From: Onchidella celtica
Taxonomy: Eukaryota; Mollusca; Gastropoda; Systellommatophora; Onchidiidae
DNA: 64,000 bases
Direction of reading: 5' to 3'
Assembly (NCBI GenBank): GCA_963931925.1
Contig: OZ007570.1
Coordinates: 30,035,688 to 30,099,687 of the forward strand
Program-made: the position numbers and the translations under genes
In this document: one piece after another, positions 51,601-54,050 of the stretch
Numbering within the stretch: position 1 is the first letter of the stretch
Layout of the letters: every line of letters starts with the position of its first letter
The notes under the pieces: generated by a model
Database searches by the model: none
The model's input: the letters and a program-made list of their open reading frames with translations, nothing else
What the model was told of the DNA's origin: nothing

Positions 51601-54050
51601 GACAAGCCCAAAGTTCAGCGGTTAAATTGAGCCAGTCAGAAGCTCGCTGGACTTTGTTTACTTCTGGGCATTGACCATTTACTGCCTCGTGACTGCACCT
51701 AGTGCATTGACCATACTCAGTGTTAAGATACTGATTGCTGGTGGTTCAGGGTGCAGCGCATAGGTTAGGTTTCCTTTCTACCCAAAGATTTGCCAACACT
51801 TCAACGCACCAACTGCAAGTAATTTGGTCTCGCTGTAGGTAGTCCAAACTGATTTTTAATTTTTATCACAACTCACCAGTTATTGTCTAATCTGATGGAG
51901 CTTGCTTTTCTAAGAATTTTGATACCAAATTTGTCATTCTGGCTTAAAGGGTTTGAAAGTTATGGCATTTTCAAAAGTGAAAAAAAAGCTCGAATTTGCT
52001 ACCTTTTGCAGATTGCACATAAGTCAAACTTTAACCGCTCATAAAATGACTGTTTATTGAGTGACAGCACTGAAAATTATCTGTTTCCAAGTCAAAGGGG
52101 TGTACATTACACTCAATTTTTTTCGAGGGGTACAAATATAGTACAAGCATTTCATTTTACTTTTTTTAATCATCAAACGTCATCCGACGTCAATTTTGTG
52201 TGAACTTTTACAAGGGAGACAAAACAATGTTTTTATTTTTTTTTTAATTGAAAATTAGGTCAACCGCGTCGCCATTGACTTAGCACCGAGTGTCAGAAAA
52301 AGGTGACGAAATTAAGCATTGGGTGGGTCTATAAAAACAGTCGGCGCGAAACATGCTCTAAGTCTAATTTTGGCACACCCTGAAAATACAAAGGCTGAGG
52401 TTCATTTGCGTATAATTCTGATCCTGATCTATTAAAGATTCCGTCAGTATCTCGATCAACAAACTTTTCAACAAACAATTTTTAAAGGAATTTCAACTTA
52501 AAACAGGATGAAAAATACATTTAATTAAACCTCATTTATCTGGCTTTCTGTGTGAGTTATTTTCAAACACGTGCGCTACATCGGCGCACCGCGGTCCTTT
52601 GTTATGAGGGGGTCAAATCGGTATATGCGGCTCAGGGCGAAAACGGCAAGACTGTGTCTTGTTCAAGCAATAAAAACACATGGCTACACACATTAAACAA
52701 TACAAAAGATAATATACTTTGACAGAGGAAGACTTGAACTTTATTTTGATATAGGATACACGCCGTTATACATAAACTCACAGCAGTAGTATCCTTGTAA
52801 TGCTGGCCTAAAATTATGCCAAAACAAGATTTTGCCCCGGGAAGACTTCCGAATGCATTCCATAGCTTTTATGACATTATTGAACTTTACTCACCGTAAT
52901 GCATTGTTTGAGACTTTATTACCAATTATCACTTCATATTTACAATAATATTTGTAACACACTTGCCAAGAAAAACAGTATAATCCCAGAAAAAAGCCTG
53001 AAGTGAGACAAAATCCGCACATATGTGCCATTTTGAAACTTGCTGGGGAGAGGTCACGGTAACAGAATTTACCAAAAGCGCGACTGGTGAAGGTTTGCTG
53101 AAACAAAACTTGATACGGTGTTCAGGAATTTAAACTCACATGGAATGGTCAGACGGACCTGGGGGCGTGAGGGTCTAGTCAGTTTGTATCAATGGGCGGT
53201 AGTCAGATTGACTAATCAGGCGAAAAGGGGCTGGGGGGTAGCCATTGGCGATCGACGTACACTCATGTAGGCCCTGTATTAGCTCAGATCATGCAATCTT
53301 CCAGCAGCTGAAATAGGATTGTTTTGCTACTAAGCCGATTCATAATTTTTAAAAACTATGCAAATTAACAAGGTCGGTAACTTTCCCTAATTTAGGTCAA
53401 AGGTGCAGTATGTGAGTTTTAGTAAATGACTACCGCCAAGCTGTTAACTCATCTGCGTGGCGAAATGGTTAAGACGTGTGATTTAGGAGCGAAAGGGTGT
53501 GGGTGCGGATCCGAGTATTGTCATGATAATTTATGATTTATAATAATTATGTATGTGTTCACTTTCAGATGATTCTTACGGAGAGAAATTGAGATGAGAT
53601 GGAAGTAAAATAGAGAGGAGAGAGAGATAGAGAAAGCGAAGCATGCCATGAATTAATTTCTTTAGAAAACCCCCCCAAAAATACCTAGCCCCTTTTTTTA
53701 TTTAAACCCCTTAAAAAAAACCTTCTTTAGCATGTATGGAACGCATTCGAAAGTCCTTCCTTTCGCCCCTTCAGCGGGGCAGTTTGGACTACCTACTCGC
53801 TGGGCCGTGGTCATGGAGACGTCATCAGGAAAAATAAAATGTAATGAGTGGCCGTGGCGATTTAATGTCGTAGTCGACCTATGTGCTTTTAATGACTGCC
53901 CTAATTTATAAATCCCGTCAAATAACATTCGATACTATATTTGAAATATTAAAATATACGAAAACTCCCAATACTGCTTTATGAAAACATACCATTTAAA
54001 TCCAAGCGTTTCACTGCAAACCAAACTGTCTTCACTGACATGTCGTCCAT
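503..54050 (-). CDS. Gene 1: complete seven-exon gene, 176-aa possible ubiquitin-like plus coiled-coil protein
   Basis: Coding exons on the minus strand are 54050-53993, 46213-46098, 37126-37056, 5487-5450, 2362-2283, 1357-1295 and 607-503. They total 531 nt, which is 176 codons plus TGA. Every junction is GT-AG and the phases chain correctly (1, 0, 2, 1, 0, 0). That is strong internal evidence for a real gene. The ATG follows an A-rich leader. Residues about 5-92 alternate hydrophobic and polar positions, with an arrangement (VSLNLSEDAKVSEVTQSLR, then RGSVIPLN, then FTLEVV) that could be a small ubiquitin-like beta-grasp fold. Residues about 105-160 form charged heptads typical of a coiled coil, and the chain ends MFVKNPLW. 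I do not recognise the family and assign no function. Introns are very large because of transposons; the retrotransposon array fills intron 3. The exon model is confident; the fold is inference. Confidence 0.85.
608..1294 (-). other. Gene 1 intron 6, with a possible decayed hAT-like element
   Basis: No coding signal. About 1000-1206 contains CTCCCAACC near one end and GGGGGCTGCGAGCATCCCTGG with GAGAACC near the other. That pattern recalls hAT-type non-autonomous elements whose ends read as near-inverted copies around C-rich runs. The terminal repeats are too degraded to define, so this is a weak call. Confidence 0.35.
1295..1357 (-). CDS. Gene 1 exon 6
   Basis: A 63-nt phase 0 to phase 0 exon encoding 21 residues (LSKLEVSMENVHERRKDKVH then Q). 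The acceptor ends ACAG and the donor is GTAAGA. The sequence is highly charged and heptad-like and matches the phases of exons 5 and 7. Confidence 0.85.
1358..2282 (-). other. Gene 1 intron 5
   Basis: Non-coding. It holds a (GT)n/G-run near 1590-1625 and the 56-bp minisatellite listed separately. No protein-like frame is supported. Confidence 0.6.
1893..2222. repeat. 56-bp minisatellite, about 5.9 copies
   Basis: The phrase CTCATCCTCTGGAGATCTCC recurs with small changes at 1901, 1957, 2013, 2069, 2125 and 2181, exactly 56 bp apart. Each copy also contains TCTACTCTCCCAACAGTGAC. Copies differ by scattered substitutions, so the array is not brand new. It ends 60 bp before the gene 1 exon 5 donor side. 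Confidence 0.9.
2283..2362 (-). CDS. Gene 1 exon 5
   Basis: An 80-nt exon that completes a split Val codon and adds 26 residues beginning EPNPNSLELSQYAESLKNKL. The acceptor is TTTCTCAG and the donor GTGAGT. The coiled coil begins here. Confidence 0.85.
2422..3336 (+). mobile_element. Probable non-autonomous Helitron (3' end clear, 5' end tentative)
   Basis: The 3' end carries the classic Helitron signature. A GC-rich hairpin, CCGGGCAATGCCCGG at 3309-3323, is followed 8 nt later by the terminal CTAGT at 3332-3336, with a T next. No terminal inverted repeat is visible, as expected for this class. The 5' boundary is only guessed from a TC-starting TCTCTATA at 2422, and it lacks the expected preceding A. 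No Rep/helicase coding sequence is present. The element sits in intron 4 of gene 1. A (GA)n plus G-run at about 3263-3291 lies inside it. Confidence 0.5.
3758..4939 (+). mobile_element. Solo LTR A of the array family, with GATTA target duplication
   Basis: Starts TGTCACGAGTGGAGTGAG and ends TCTGGGATTTGTGACA, the same ends as the array LTRs. It is flanked by perfect 5-bp repeats GATTA at 3753-3757 and 4940-4944. There is no internal region, so it is the product of LTR-LTR recombination after an independent insertion. Its 1182-bp sequence is visibly more diverged from the array LTRs than solo LTR C, with several indels and a different arrangement of the internal 38-bp repeat. It is probably an older copy or another subfamily. 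Confidence 0.93.
5450..5487 (-). CDS. Gene 1 exon 4 (38 nt)
   Basis: A very short exon. With the split codon from exon 3 it encodes R-PFTLEVVQRFQS plus the first base of a Val codon. The acceptor is CTCATTCTCAG and the donor GTGGGT. It is supported only by exact phase agreement with exons 3 and 5 and the beta-strand-like residues, but that agreement is complete. Confidence 0.75.
6651..6730 (+). repeat. 38-bp tandem repeat inside the LTR
   Basis: ATGTACTATTGCCATGTTGA and the rest of a 38-bp unit recurs at 6651 and 6689, with a partial third copy from 6727. The same block is in every array LTR. Solo LTR C has an altered copy number and solo LTR A has a rearranged version, so this is a small length-variable region of the family's LTR. 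Confidence 0.85.
6991..6996 (+). promoter_or_regulatory. LTR polyadenylation signal
   Basis: AATAAA about 105 bp before the LTR end, a usual place for the R-region signal. The equivalent hexamers are at 14167, 21343, 28519 and 35429. Because the elements are antisense to gene 1, these signals do not terminate the host transcript. Confidence 0.6.
7101..8064 (+). other. Unit 1 leader (5' untranslated region)
   Basis: 964 nt between LTR1 and the Gag ATG, containing the primer-binding site at its start. It is T-rich with an A9-10 run near 7539-7550. No protein-coding frame of note. The Gag start at 8065 is the first ATG opening the long frame. Equivalent leaders lie at 14277-15240, 21453-22416 and 28629-29591. 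The last is 1 nt shorter in a T run. Confidence 0.8.
7102..7115 (+). other. Primer-binding site, unit 1 (tRNA-Pro type)
   Basis: TGGGGGCTCGTCCG begins one nucleotide after the LTR. It matches the first 14 nt of the tRNA-Pro complementary site known from murine leukaemia virus. Identical copies are at 14278-14291, 21454-21467 and 28630-28643, but none follows LTR5, as expected for the 3' end. Confidence 0.85.
8065..11370 (+). CDS. Unit 1 Gag-protease-integrase polyprotein
   Basis: 1101 codons from ATG to TGA. Residues 1-100 are a charged coiled coil rich in Glu, Lys, Arg and Gln. Residues 113-281 are the capsid; about 196-281 resembles the SCAN domain. A Gly/Arg-rich stretch (about 300-385) precedes two CCHC zinc knuckles, C386-C389-H394-C399 and C404-C407-H412-C417. 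The aspartic protease has D504-T-G-S and LIIG at 567-570. Integrase has the zinc-binding H695, H702, C732, C735, catalytic D765, D825, E861 (35 residues between the last two) and a GPY/F module with W1001 and G1003-P1004-Y1005. The integrase therefore precedes reverse transcriptase. The frame continues past TGA into the RT region. Unit-specific residues include K at 195 and D-R at the GN(D/G)RGRF site. Confidence 0.95.
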   Translation: MAELQQLMKLGKELGLEGEELRGWIKEQQAELRDERAKDREREKEAQQQEREAKAQEREKDAQERQQEREAKAQEQERELKLKEIEAQVKIAELEIKKNAPTETVERQVHNKGGVRIKLPTFDDRKDDIDAFLYRFELNAQLQWGENKELWSTYLASLLQGRALTYFKELQREDVQDYDKLKALLLRRFARTEKYFREQFRRARADTREDFAAFVARLTEYFANWVDLAHVGADFAKLKDLMIRDQLYASCHKDLVAFLKENEPATVQEASKLAEAYRTAHPSKPVARAYVQDAGYVAVVEGSPTGHKDRSRQRGAYSGQAQGQRRGYHQSPAYGSGKFDRAGGLGRGNDRGRFVTFADDRRHRDFSSGRDGSRGPRPSAAQGAECWTCGRVGHFSRECRAAKCWNCGRADHISVNCPAGRIAANVDSSSSPCSPNKFHHAAACVTSDNGGGQYSKCPSCEKLLSSGVLPCGRKIPVINSCHTGGGLRVYPGFVGDEPVSVLRDTGSTVVGVHRDCIRDSQLTGETVPCIQFSGAIEKLPMAKIVIDTPFLSGEVEAVVGCFPGAQLIIGNVSRVVSPSEENVQAWSQSKGIDFCAAVETRRQVADEDKIRPLATPAVKLDITPERLARLQREDPSLNPCFGEARTEKTRKYKNGSSSFVVQAGILFRKYVTVASILKQVVMPALLIATVLHLAHDVPLAGHMGIARTKERVLKNFYWPSIHRDVQVYCKTCSACQKTTHKGRTPQAPLQKIPTVSEPFKKVSIDLVGPIHPATDRGNRFFLTVICNATRWPEAVPLRTITSEAVAEALFAIFARVGIPEQILSDRGAQFTSEMMKELFRLFSIQPITTTPYHPQANGMCERLNSTLKSMLRKVAADRPKDWDRYIPAVLFAYREVRQESTGFSPFEMMYGRSPRGPTDVLRDMMTSPSSGDDEQISVFQYLVDLRERLSSARTIAEEASSIASKRAKDYKDRGSKLRIFKPGDKVLLLLPTDHNKLLMTWKGPYVIERVVSKVDYAIHIDGTSKVFHVNMLQRFYERPQYLCAQTKPEETVFSIACTGLVDQLDCDVSDAEAQEELQIQLPELTPTQGYRDVKINPDLTS
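11368..11434 (+). promoter_or_regulatory. Candidate stop-codon readthrough site with pseudoknot
   Basis: The TGA at 11368-11370 ends the first frame, but the same frame stays open from 11371 to 12726. After a 7-nt spacer (AGGAGTA), GGGAAC (11378-11383) can pair with GTTCCC (11403-11408). In the loop, GACCC (11388-11392) can pair with downstream GGGTC (11430-11434), giving an H-type pseudoknot. Gammaretroviruses use a stop, an 8-nt spacer and a pseudoknot for gag-pol readthrough. Pairing was found by eye and its significance is not calculated. The same sequence is present in all four units. The simple alternative is a CGA to TGA change by CpG deamination. Confidence 0.5.
11371..12729 (+). CDS. 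Unit 1 reverse transcriptase-RNase H
   Basis: 452 codons in the same frame as the Gag-protease-integrase frame, ending TAG at 12727. There is no ATG near the start and the RT-typical lead-in (LKTLLASFPDV, then PGRT) begins right after the TGA. So it is likely made only as a readthrough extension. RT shows the first catalytic Asp at 11749-11751 (FSKIDLTKGYW) and FFDD at 11929-11940, the gypsy form of the YxDD box. RNase H has Asp at 12382, Glu at 12505, Asp at 12580 and Asp at 12709 (IADYLSR). Nothing follows: no integrase, chromodomain or envelope. Confidence 0.93.
   Translation, partial: RSRELKTLLASFPDVITDLPGRTTVIQHQIKLTSDKPVFLRPYPLPFSSRDRVIKEVESMLKLDVIEPSTSPYSSPIVLVKKLDGSVRFCIDFRRLNTITVGDREPIPFQEELIASLAGSTWFSKIDLTKGYWEIPLTEESKQYTAFQTPIGLFQFKVMPFGLVNAPATFARLMRLVLKDIPNVVSFFDDIACHTSTWSDHIQTLTVIFKRLRHFGLTAKPAKMDLACPEIVFLGHIVGRGVQRPEVTKIDKLVGLQIPKTKKQVRSLVGILNYYRKFIPNFSSLSSSLTDLTKKGQPDKVQWTSECQTAFDNLVTALSSSPILILPDFRSNFILRTDASDSGVGACLLQEKNECLHPVCYVSRKLLQRERKYSVIERECLAIVWSVQKLGRYLMGREFCIQTDHKPLTFLSKNRSSSPRLSRWALSLQPYTFVIQPIPGTSNHIADYLSRA
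12730..13081 (+). other. Unit 1 3' untranslated region
   Basis: 352 nt with no coding signal, ending in the polypurine tract. It contains an inverted match to the LTR start (GCTCACGCTCACTCG near 13005-13019), which is probably incidental. Equivalents are at 19906-20257, 27082-27433 and from 33992 to 34343. Confidence 0.7.
13068..13081 (+). other. Polypurine tract, unit 1
   Basis: GGGGTGGGGGATGA directly abuts LTR2 and would prime plus-strand DNA synthesis. Same tract at 20244-20257, 27420-27433 and 34330-34343. Confidence 0.75.
13082..14276 (+). repeat. LTR2 (shared by units 1 and 2)
   Basis: 1195 bp. I found no difference from LTR1 by eye. It is at once the 3' LTR of unit 1 and the 5' LTR of unit 2: polypurine tract on its left, primer-binding site on its right. 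Confidence 0.95.
15241..18546 (+). CDS. Unit 2 Gag-protease-integrase polyprotein
   Basis: 1101 codons, same domains and catalytic residues as unit 1 at the same residue numbers. It carries E at 195 (TEEYF), GNGRGRF, F in place of S after QY before the Cys cluster, AVNLD and VLNNF. These are shared with unit 3, which I cannot distinguish from unit 2 at the protein level. It ends with the same TGA and the same downstream pseudoknot-forming sequence. Confidence 0.95.
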   Translation: MAELQQLMKLGKELGLEGEELRGWIKEQQAELRDERAKDREREKEAQQQEREAKAQEREKDAQERQQEREAKAQEQERELKLKEIEAQVKIAELEIKKNAPTETVERQVHNKGGVRIKLPTFDDRKDDIDAFLYRFELNAQLQWGENKELWSTYLASLLQGRALTYFKELQREDVQDYDKLKALLLRRFARTEEYFREQFRRARADTREDFAAFVARLTEYFANWVDLAHVGADFAKLKDLMIRDQLYASCHKDLVAFLKENEPATVQEASKLAEAYRTAHPSKPVARAYVQDAGYVAVVEGSPTGHKDRSRQRGAYSGQAQGQRRGYHQSPAYGSGKFDRAGGLGRGNGRGRFVTFADDRRHRDFSSGRDGSRGPRPSAAQGAECWTCGRVGHFSRECRAAKCWNCGRADHISVNCPAGRIAANVDSSSSPCSPNKFHHAAACVTSDNGGGQYFKCPSCEKLLSSGVLPCGRKIPVINSCHTGGGLRVYPGFVGDEPVSVLRDTGSTVVGVHRDCIRDSQLTGETVPCIQFSGAIEKLPMAKIVIDTPFLSGEVEAVVGCFPGAQLIIGNVSRVVSPSEENVQAWSQSKGIDFCAAVETRRQVADEDKIRPLATPAVNLDITPERLARLQREDPSLNPCFGEARTEKTRKYKNGSSSFVVQAGILFRKYVTVASILKQVVMPALLIATVLHLAHDVPLAGHMGIARTKERVLNNFYWPSIHRDVQVYCKTCSACQKTTHKGRTPQAPLQKIPTVSEPFKKVSIDLVGPIHPATDRGNRFFLTVICNATRWPEAVPLRTITSEAVAEALFAIFARVGIPEQILSDRGAQFTSEMMKELFRLFSIQPITTTPYHPQANGMCERLNSTLKSMLRKVAADRPKDWDRYIPAVLFAYREVRQESTGFSPFEMMYGRSPRGPTDVLRDMMTSPSSGDDEQISVFQYLVDLRERLSSARTIAEEASSIASKRAKDYKDRGSKLRIFKPGDKVLLLLPTDHNKLLMTWKGPYVIERVVSKVDYAIHIDGTSKVFHVNMLQRFYERPQYLCAQTKPEETVFSIACTGLVDQLDCDVSDAEAQEELQIQLPELTPTQGYRDVKINPDLTS
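18547..19905 (+). CDS. Unit 2 reverse transcriptase-RNase H
   Basis: 452 codons continuing the unit 2 frame after the in-frame TGA. All RT and RNase H active-site acidic residues seen in unit 1 are kept. No premature stop. Likely expressed only by readthrough. Confidence 0.93.
   Translation, partial: RSRELKTLLASFPDVITDLPGRTTVIQHQIKLTSDKPVFLRPYPLPFSSRDRVIKEVESMLKLDVIEPSTSPYSSPIVLVKKLDGSVRFCIDFRRLNTITVGDREPIPFQEELIASLAGSTWFSKIDLTKGYWEIPLTEESKQYTAFQTPIGLFQFKVMPFGLVNAPATFARLMRLVLKDIPNVVSFFDDIACHTSTWSDHIQTLTVIFKRLRHFGLTAKPAKMDLACPEIVFLGHIVGRGVQRPEVTKIDKLVGLQIPKTKKQVRSLVGILNYYRKFIPNFSSLSSSLTDLTKKGQPDKVQWTSECQTAFDNLVTALSSSPILILPDFRSNFILRTDASDSGVGACLLQEKNECLHPVCYVSRKLLQRERKYSVIERECLAIVWSVQKLGRYLMGREFCIQTDHKPLTFLSKNRSSSPRLSRWALSLQPYTFVIQPIPGTSNHIADYLSRA
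20258..21452 (+). repeat. LTR3 (shared by units 2 and 3)
   Basis: 1195 bp, with two private substitutions I could see: G at 20854 and C at 21161. These mark this copy and would tag any recombinant derived from it. Confidence 0.95.
22417..25722 (+). CDS. Unit 3 Gag-protease-integrase polyprotein
   Basis: 1101 codons, protein apparently identical to unit 2. All zinc knuckles, the protease DTG, integrase zinc site and D-D-E residues are intact. The near-identity to unit 2, against several changes in units 1 and 4, points to duplication inside the array. Confidence 0.95.
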   Translation: MAELQQLMKLGKELGLEGEELRGWIKEQQAELRDERAKDREREKEAQQQEREAKAQEREKDAQERQQEREAKAQEQERELKLKEIEAQVKIAELEIKKNAPTETVERQVHNKGGVRIKLPTFDDRKDDIDAFLYRFELNAQLQWGENKELWSTYLASLLQGRALTYFKELQREDVQDYDKLKALLLRRFARTEEYFREQFRRARADTREDFAAFVARLTEYFANWVDLAHVGADFAKLKDLMIRDQLYASCHKDLVAFLKENEPATVQEASKLAEAYRTAHPSKPVARAYVQDAGYVAVVEGSPTGHKDRSRQRGAYSGQAQGQRRGYHQSPAYGSGKFDRAGGLGRGNGRGRFVTFADDRRHRDFSSGRDGSRGPRPSAAQGAECWTCGRVGHFSRECRAAKCWNCGRADHISVNCPAGRIAANVDSSSSPCSPNKFHHAAACVTSDNGGGQYFKCPSCEKLLSSGVLPCGRKIPVINSCHTGGGLRVYPGFVGDEPVSVLRDTGSTVVGVHRDCIRDSQLTGETVPCIQFSGAIEKLPMAKIVIDTPFLSGEVEAVVGCFPGAQLIIGNVSRVVSPSEENVQAWSQSKGIDFCAAVETRRQVADEDKIRPLATPAVNLDITPERLARLQREDPSLNPCFGEARTEKTRKYKNGSSSFVVQAGILFRKYVTVASILKQVVMPALLIATVLHLAHDVPLAGHMGIARTKERVLNNFYWPSIHRDVQVYCKTCSACQKTTHKGRTPQAPLQKIPTVSEPFKKVSIDLVGPIHPATDRGNRFFLTVICNATRWPEAVPLRTITSEAVAEALFAIFARVGIPEQILSDRGAQFTSEMMKELFRLFSIQPITTTPYHPQANGMCERLNSTLKSMLRKVAADRPKDWDRYIPAVLFAYREVRQESTGFSPFEMMYGRSPRGPTDVLRDMMTSPSSGDDEQISVFQYLVDLRERLSSARTIAEEASSIASKRAKDYKDRGSKLRIFKPGDKVLLLLPTDHNKLLMTWKGPYVIERVVSKVDYAIHIDGTSKVFHVNMLQRFYERPQYLCAQTKPEETVFSIACTGLVDQLDCDVSDAEAQEELQIQLPELTPTQGYRDVKINPDLTS
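25723..27081 (+). CDS. Unit 3 reverse transcriptase-RNase H
   Basis: 452 codons after the in-frame TGA, intact. The only difference from unit 2 I noticed is a synonymous A to G in the AAACARGTCAG stretch near 26515. Confidence 0.93.
   Translation, partial: RSRELKTLLASFPDVITDLPGRTTVIQHQIKLTSDKPVFLRPYPLPFSSRDRVIKEVESMLKLDVIEPSTSPYSSPIVLVKKLDGSVRFCIDFRRLNTITVGDREPIPFQEELIASLAGSTWFSKIDLTKGYWEIPLTEESKQYTAFQTPIGLFQFKVMPFGLVNAPATFARLMRLVLKDIPNVVSFFDDIACHTSTWSDHIQTLTVIFKRLRHFGLTAKPAKMDLACPEIVFLGHIVGRGVQRPEVTKIDKLVGLQIPKTKKQVRSLVGILNYYRKFIPNFSSLSSSLTDLTKKGQPDKVQWTSECQTAFDNLVTALSSSPILILPDFRSNFILRTDASDSGVGACLLQEKNECLHPVCYVSRKLLQRERKYSVIERECLAIVWSVQKLGRYLMGREFCIQTDHKPLTFLSKNRSSSPRLSRWALSLQPYTFVIQPIPGTSNHIADYLSRA
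27434..28628 (+). repeat. LTR4 (shared by units 3 and 4)
   Basis: 1195 bp, indistinguishable by eye from LTR1 and LTR2. Followed directly by the unit 4 primer-binding site. Confidence 0.95.
29592..32897 (+). pseudogene. Unit 4 Gag-protease-integrase, inactivated by a nonsense codon
   Basis: Opens at the same ATG but a G to T change makes codon 93 TAA (29868-29870), cutting Gag within the coiled coil. Beyond it the frame is open for the remaining 1008 codons. It carries private changes: a Gly for Glu in the QWG(E/G)NK motif, altered GRPHWD before the zinc knuckles, VLKIF in the integrase zinc domain, and Ile for Gly in the KPGDKV motif of the GPY/F module. Some of these hit conserved positions, consistent with loss of selection. 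Active-site residues themselves remain. Confidence 0.93.
32898..33991 (+). pseudogene. Unit 4 reverse transcriptase-RNase H remnant with 265-bp deletion
   Basis: The RT part is present, with a change to S-L-F-D-D at the catalytic box. At 33846-33848 a deletion removes about 265 bp, equivalent to roughly 26674-26938 of unit 3, with a 2-bp CA microhomology at the join. It removes three of the RNase H active-site acidic residues, shifts the frame and gives a stop at 33855-33857. The tail to the original TAG (33989-33991) is out of frame. With the Gag nonsense codon this unit cannot make its own proteins. Confidence 0.93.
34344..35538 (+). repeat. LTR5 (3' end of array)
   Basis: 1195 bp with two private substitutions seen (A at 34628, C at 35484). 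It is followed at once by GTATG, the second copy of the target duplication, and not by a primer-binding site. Confidence 0.95.
35539..37055 (-). other. Remainder of gene 1 intron 3
   Basis: Together with 5488-5905 this is the only non-array part of the intron. It is AT-rich and contains the foldback repeat below. No coding signal. Confidence 0.6.
35843..36260. mobile_element. Foldback element with 80-bp inverted arms
   Basis: 35843-35922 and 36129-36208 are inverted copies with one mismatch seen, separated by 206 bp. The arm reads GCTTTGTACTGTTTGGGTTT and onward. The right arm continues into CTGCGACCCCACAG and a TCTGTGGTTTTTAT end. A related inverted arrangement is at 55785-56045. No coding frame; a non-autonomous foldback-type element is likely. 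Confidence 0.7.
37056..37126 (-). CDS. Gene 1 exon 3
   Basis: A 71-nt exon, acceptor TTTTTCAG and donor GTGAGA. It encodes LRNARGSVIPLNGKITQFG and SSSS, ending in the first two bases of an Arg codon completed by exon 4. Part of the possible beta-grasp domain. Confidence 0.85.
38468..38613 (+). repeat. Dispersed repeat, copy 1
   Basis: CTTAACATCATTATGAGC at one end and CAGTGTGCTCATGTGTTAAGA at the other, with a GGGGCCCC core. The reverse-complement copy lies at about 62588-62722. Short CTTAAC termini are inverted, so a small non-autonomous DNA element is possible. Confidence 0.6.
39933..40112. mobile_element. hAT-like MITE, 180 bp
   Basis: Ends are inverted: CAGTGGCGGATC at the left and the complement of CAGTGGCAGATC at the right. 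It is flanked by 8-bp repeats CTTATAAT (39925-39932) and CTTATGAT (40113-40120), 7 of 8 matching. An 8-bp target duplication with CAGTGG-type ends fits hAT transposons. No coding capacity. Confidence 0.8.
42762..43293 (+). mobile_element. 5'-truncated LINE (non-LTR retrotransposon) 3' end
   Basis: An 85-codon open stretch to TAA at 43017-43019 reads like the C-terminus of CR1/Jockey-type ORF2. It has KINNLIKKASKICIC, then NDPQHPLN, then KTKSQRYFKSFIPSSTRMLQ. An untranslated region follows and then six ATCTT repeats (43261-43290), a typical simple-repeat LINE tail. The reverse transcriptase and endonuclease domains are absent, so it is dead on arrival. Confidence 0.75.
46098..46213 (-). CDS. 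Gene 1 exon 2
   Basis: A 116-nt exon, acceptor TTTTCACAG and donor GTGAGA. It encodes the split Asp plus 38 residues beginning VDVSDVVSLNLSEDAKVSEV and ending SSDLILR. Amphipathic pattern of the possible ubiquitin-like domain. Confidence 0.87.
48441..48509. repeat. Near-perfect hairpin
   Basis: Arms 48441-48470 and 48480-48509 are inverted copies of about 30 bp (CATGCYAACAAGGG, then GTAACCAT), with only a few mismatches and a 9-nt loop. As RNA it would fold strongly. It may be a tiny MITE remnant; no gene is assigned. Confidence 0.6.
48744..49225. repeat. Diverged tandem duplication, 276-bp offset
   Basis: GAATGACAATCTAATCT occurs at 48829 and 49105, each followed by a G-run with AAAA, AAACTAAGAAYATTCATAAAT and GCAAACACT. 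The copies differ by many substitutions and small indels, so this is an old local duplication. Confidence 0.65.
49584..50782 (+). mobile_element. Solo LTR C of the array family
   Basis: 1199 bp with the same TGTCAC...GTGACA ends and no internal region. Flanks are GTGGA (49579-49583) and GTGTA (50783-50787), a 5-bp target duplication with one mismatch. It is closer to the array LTRs than solo LTR A is, with an extra part-copy of the 38-bp repeat. Same orientation as the array, antisense to gene 1. Confidence 0.9.
53071..53382. mobile_element. Dispersed element, copy 1 (MITE-like)
   Basis: From TTACCAAAAGCGCGACTGGTG to AACAAGGTCGGTAA it matches 60053-60366 over about 310 bp, with small indels. 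The ends TTACC and GGTAA are inverted. No coding frame. This copy lacks the 23-bp termini that enclose the other copy. Confidence 0.65.
53455..53520 (+). repeat. tRNA-like head of a SINE
   Basis: TGGCGAAATGG (53458-53468) resembles a pol III A box and GGTGCGGATCC (53502-53512) a B box. They lie about 44 nt apart in a tRNA-sized segment. It does not fold as a clean tRNA to my eye, and AT-rich sequence follows. A decayed tRNA-derived SINE is the likely origin. Confidence 0.4.
53993..54050 (-). CDS. Gene 1 exon 1 (start codon)
   Basis: ATG at 54050-54048, preceded on the minus strand by AATATAAACAAAG. It encodes MDDMSVKTVWFAVKRLDLN plus the first base of the next codon, and the donor is GTATGT. 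A second in-frame Met at residue 4 exists; the first is preferred as the upstream one. Upstream sequence is comparatively GC-rich. Confidence 0.8.

Larger units (their letters stand above)
46214..53992 (-). other. Gene 1 intron 1
   Basis: 7.8 kb. It contains a hairpin at 48441-48509, a diverged direct repeat at 48829/49105, solo LTR C at 49584-50782, a MITE-like copy at 53071-53382 and a tRNA-like SINE head at 53455-53520. An end resembling Tigger/pogo termini (TATAACCAAGTTCCACTG near 48622-48640) is too incomplete to define. No other coding exon is supported. Confidence 0.6.
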
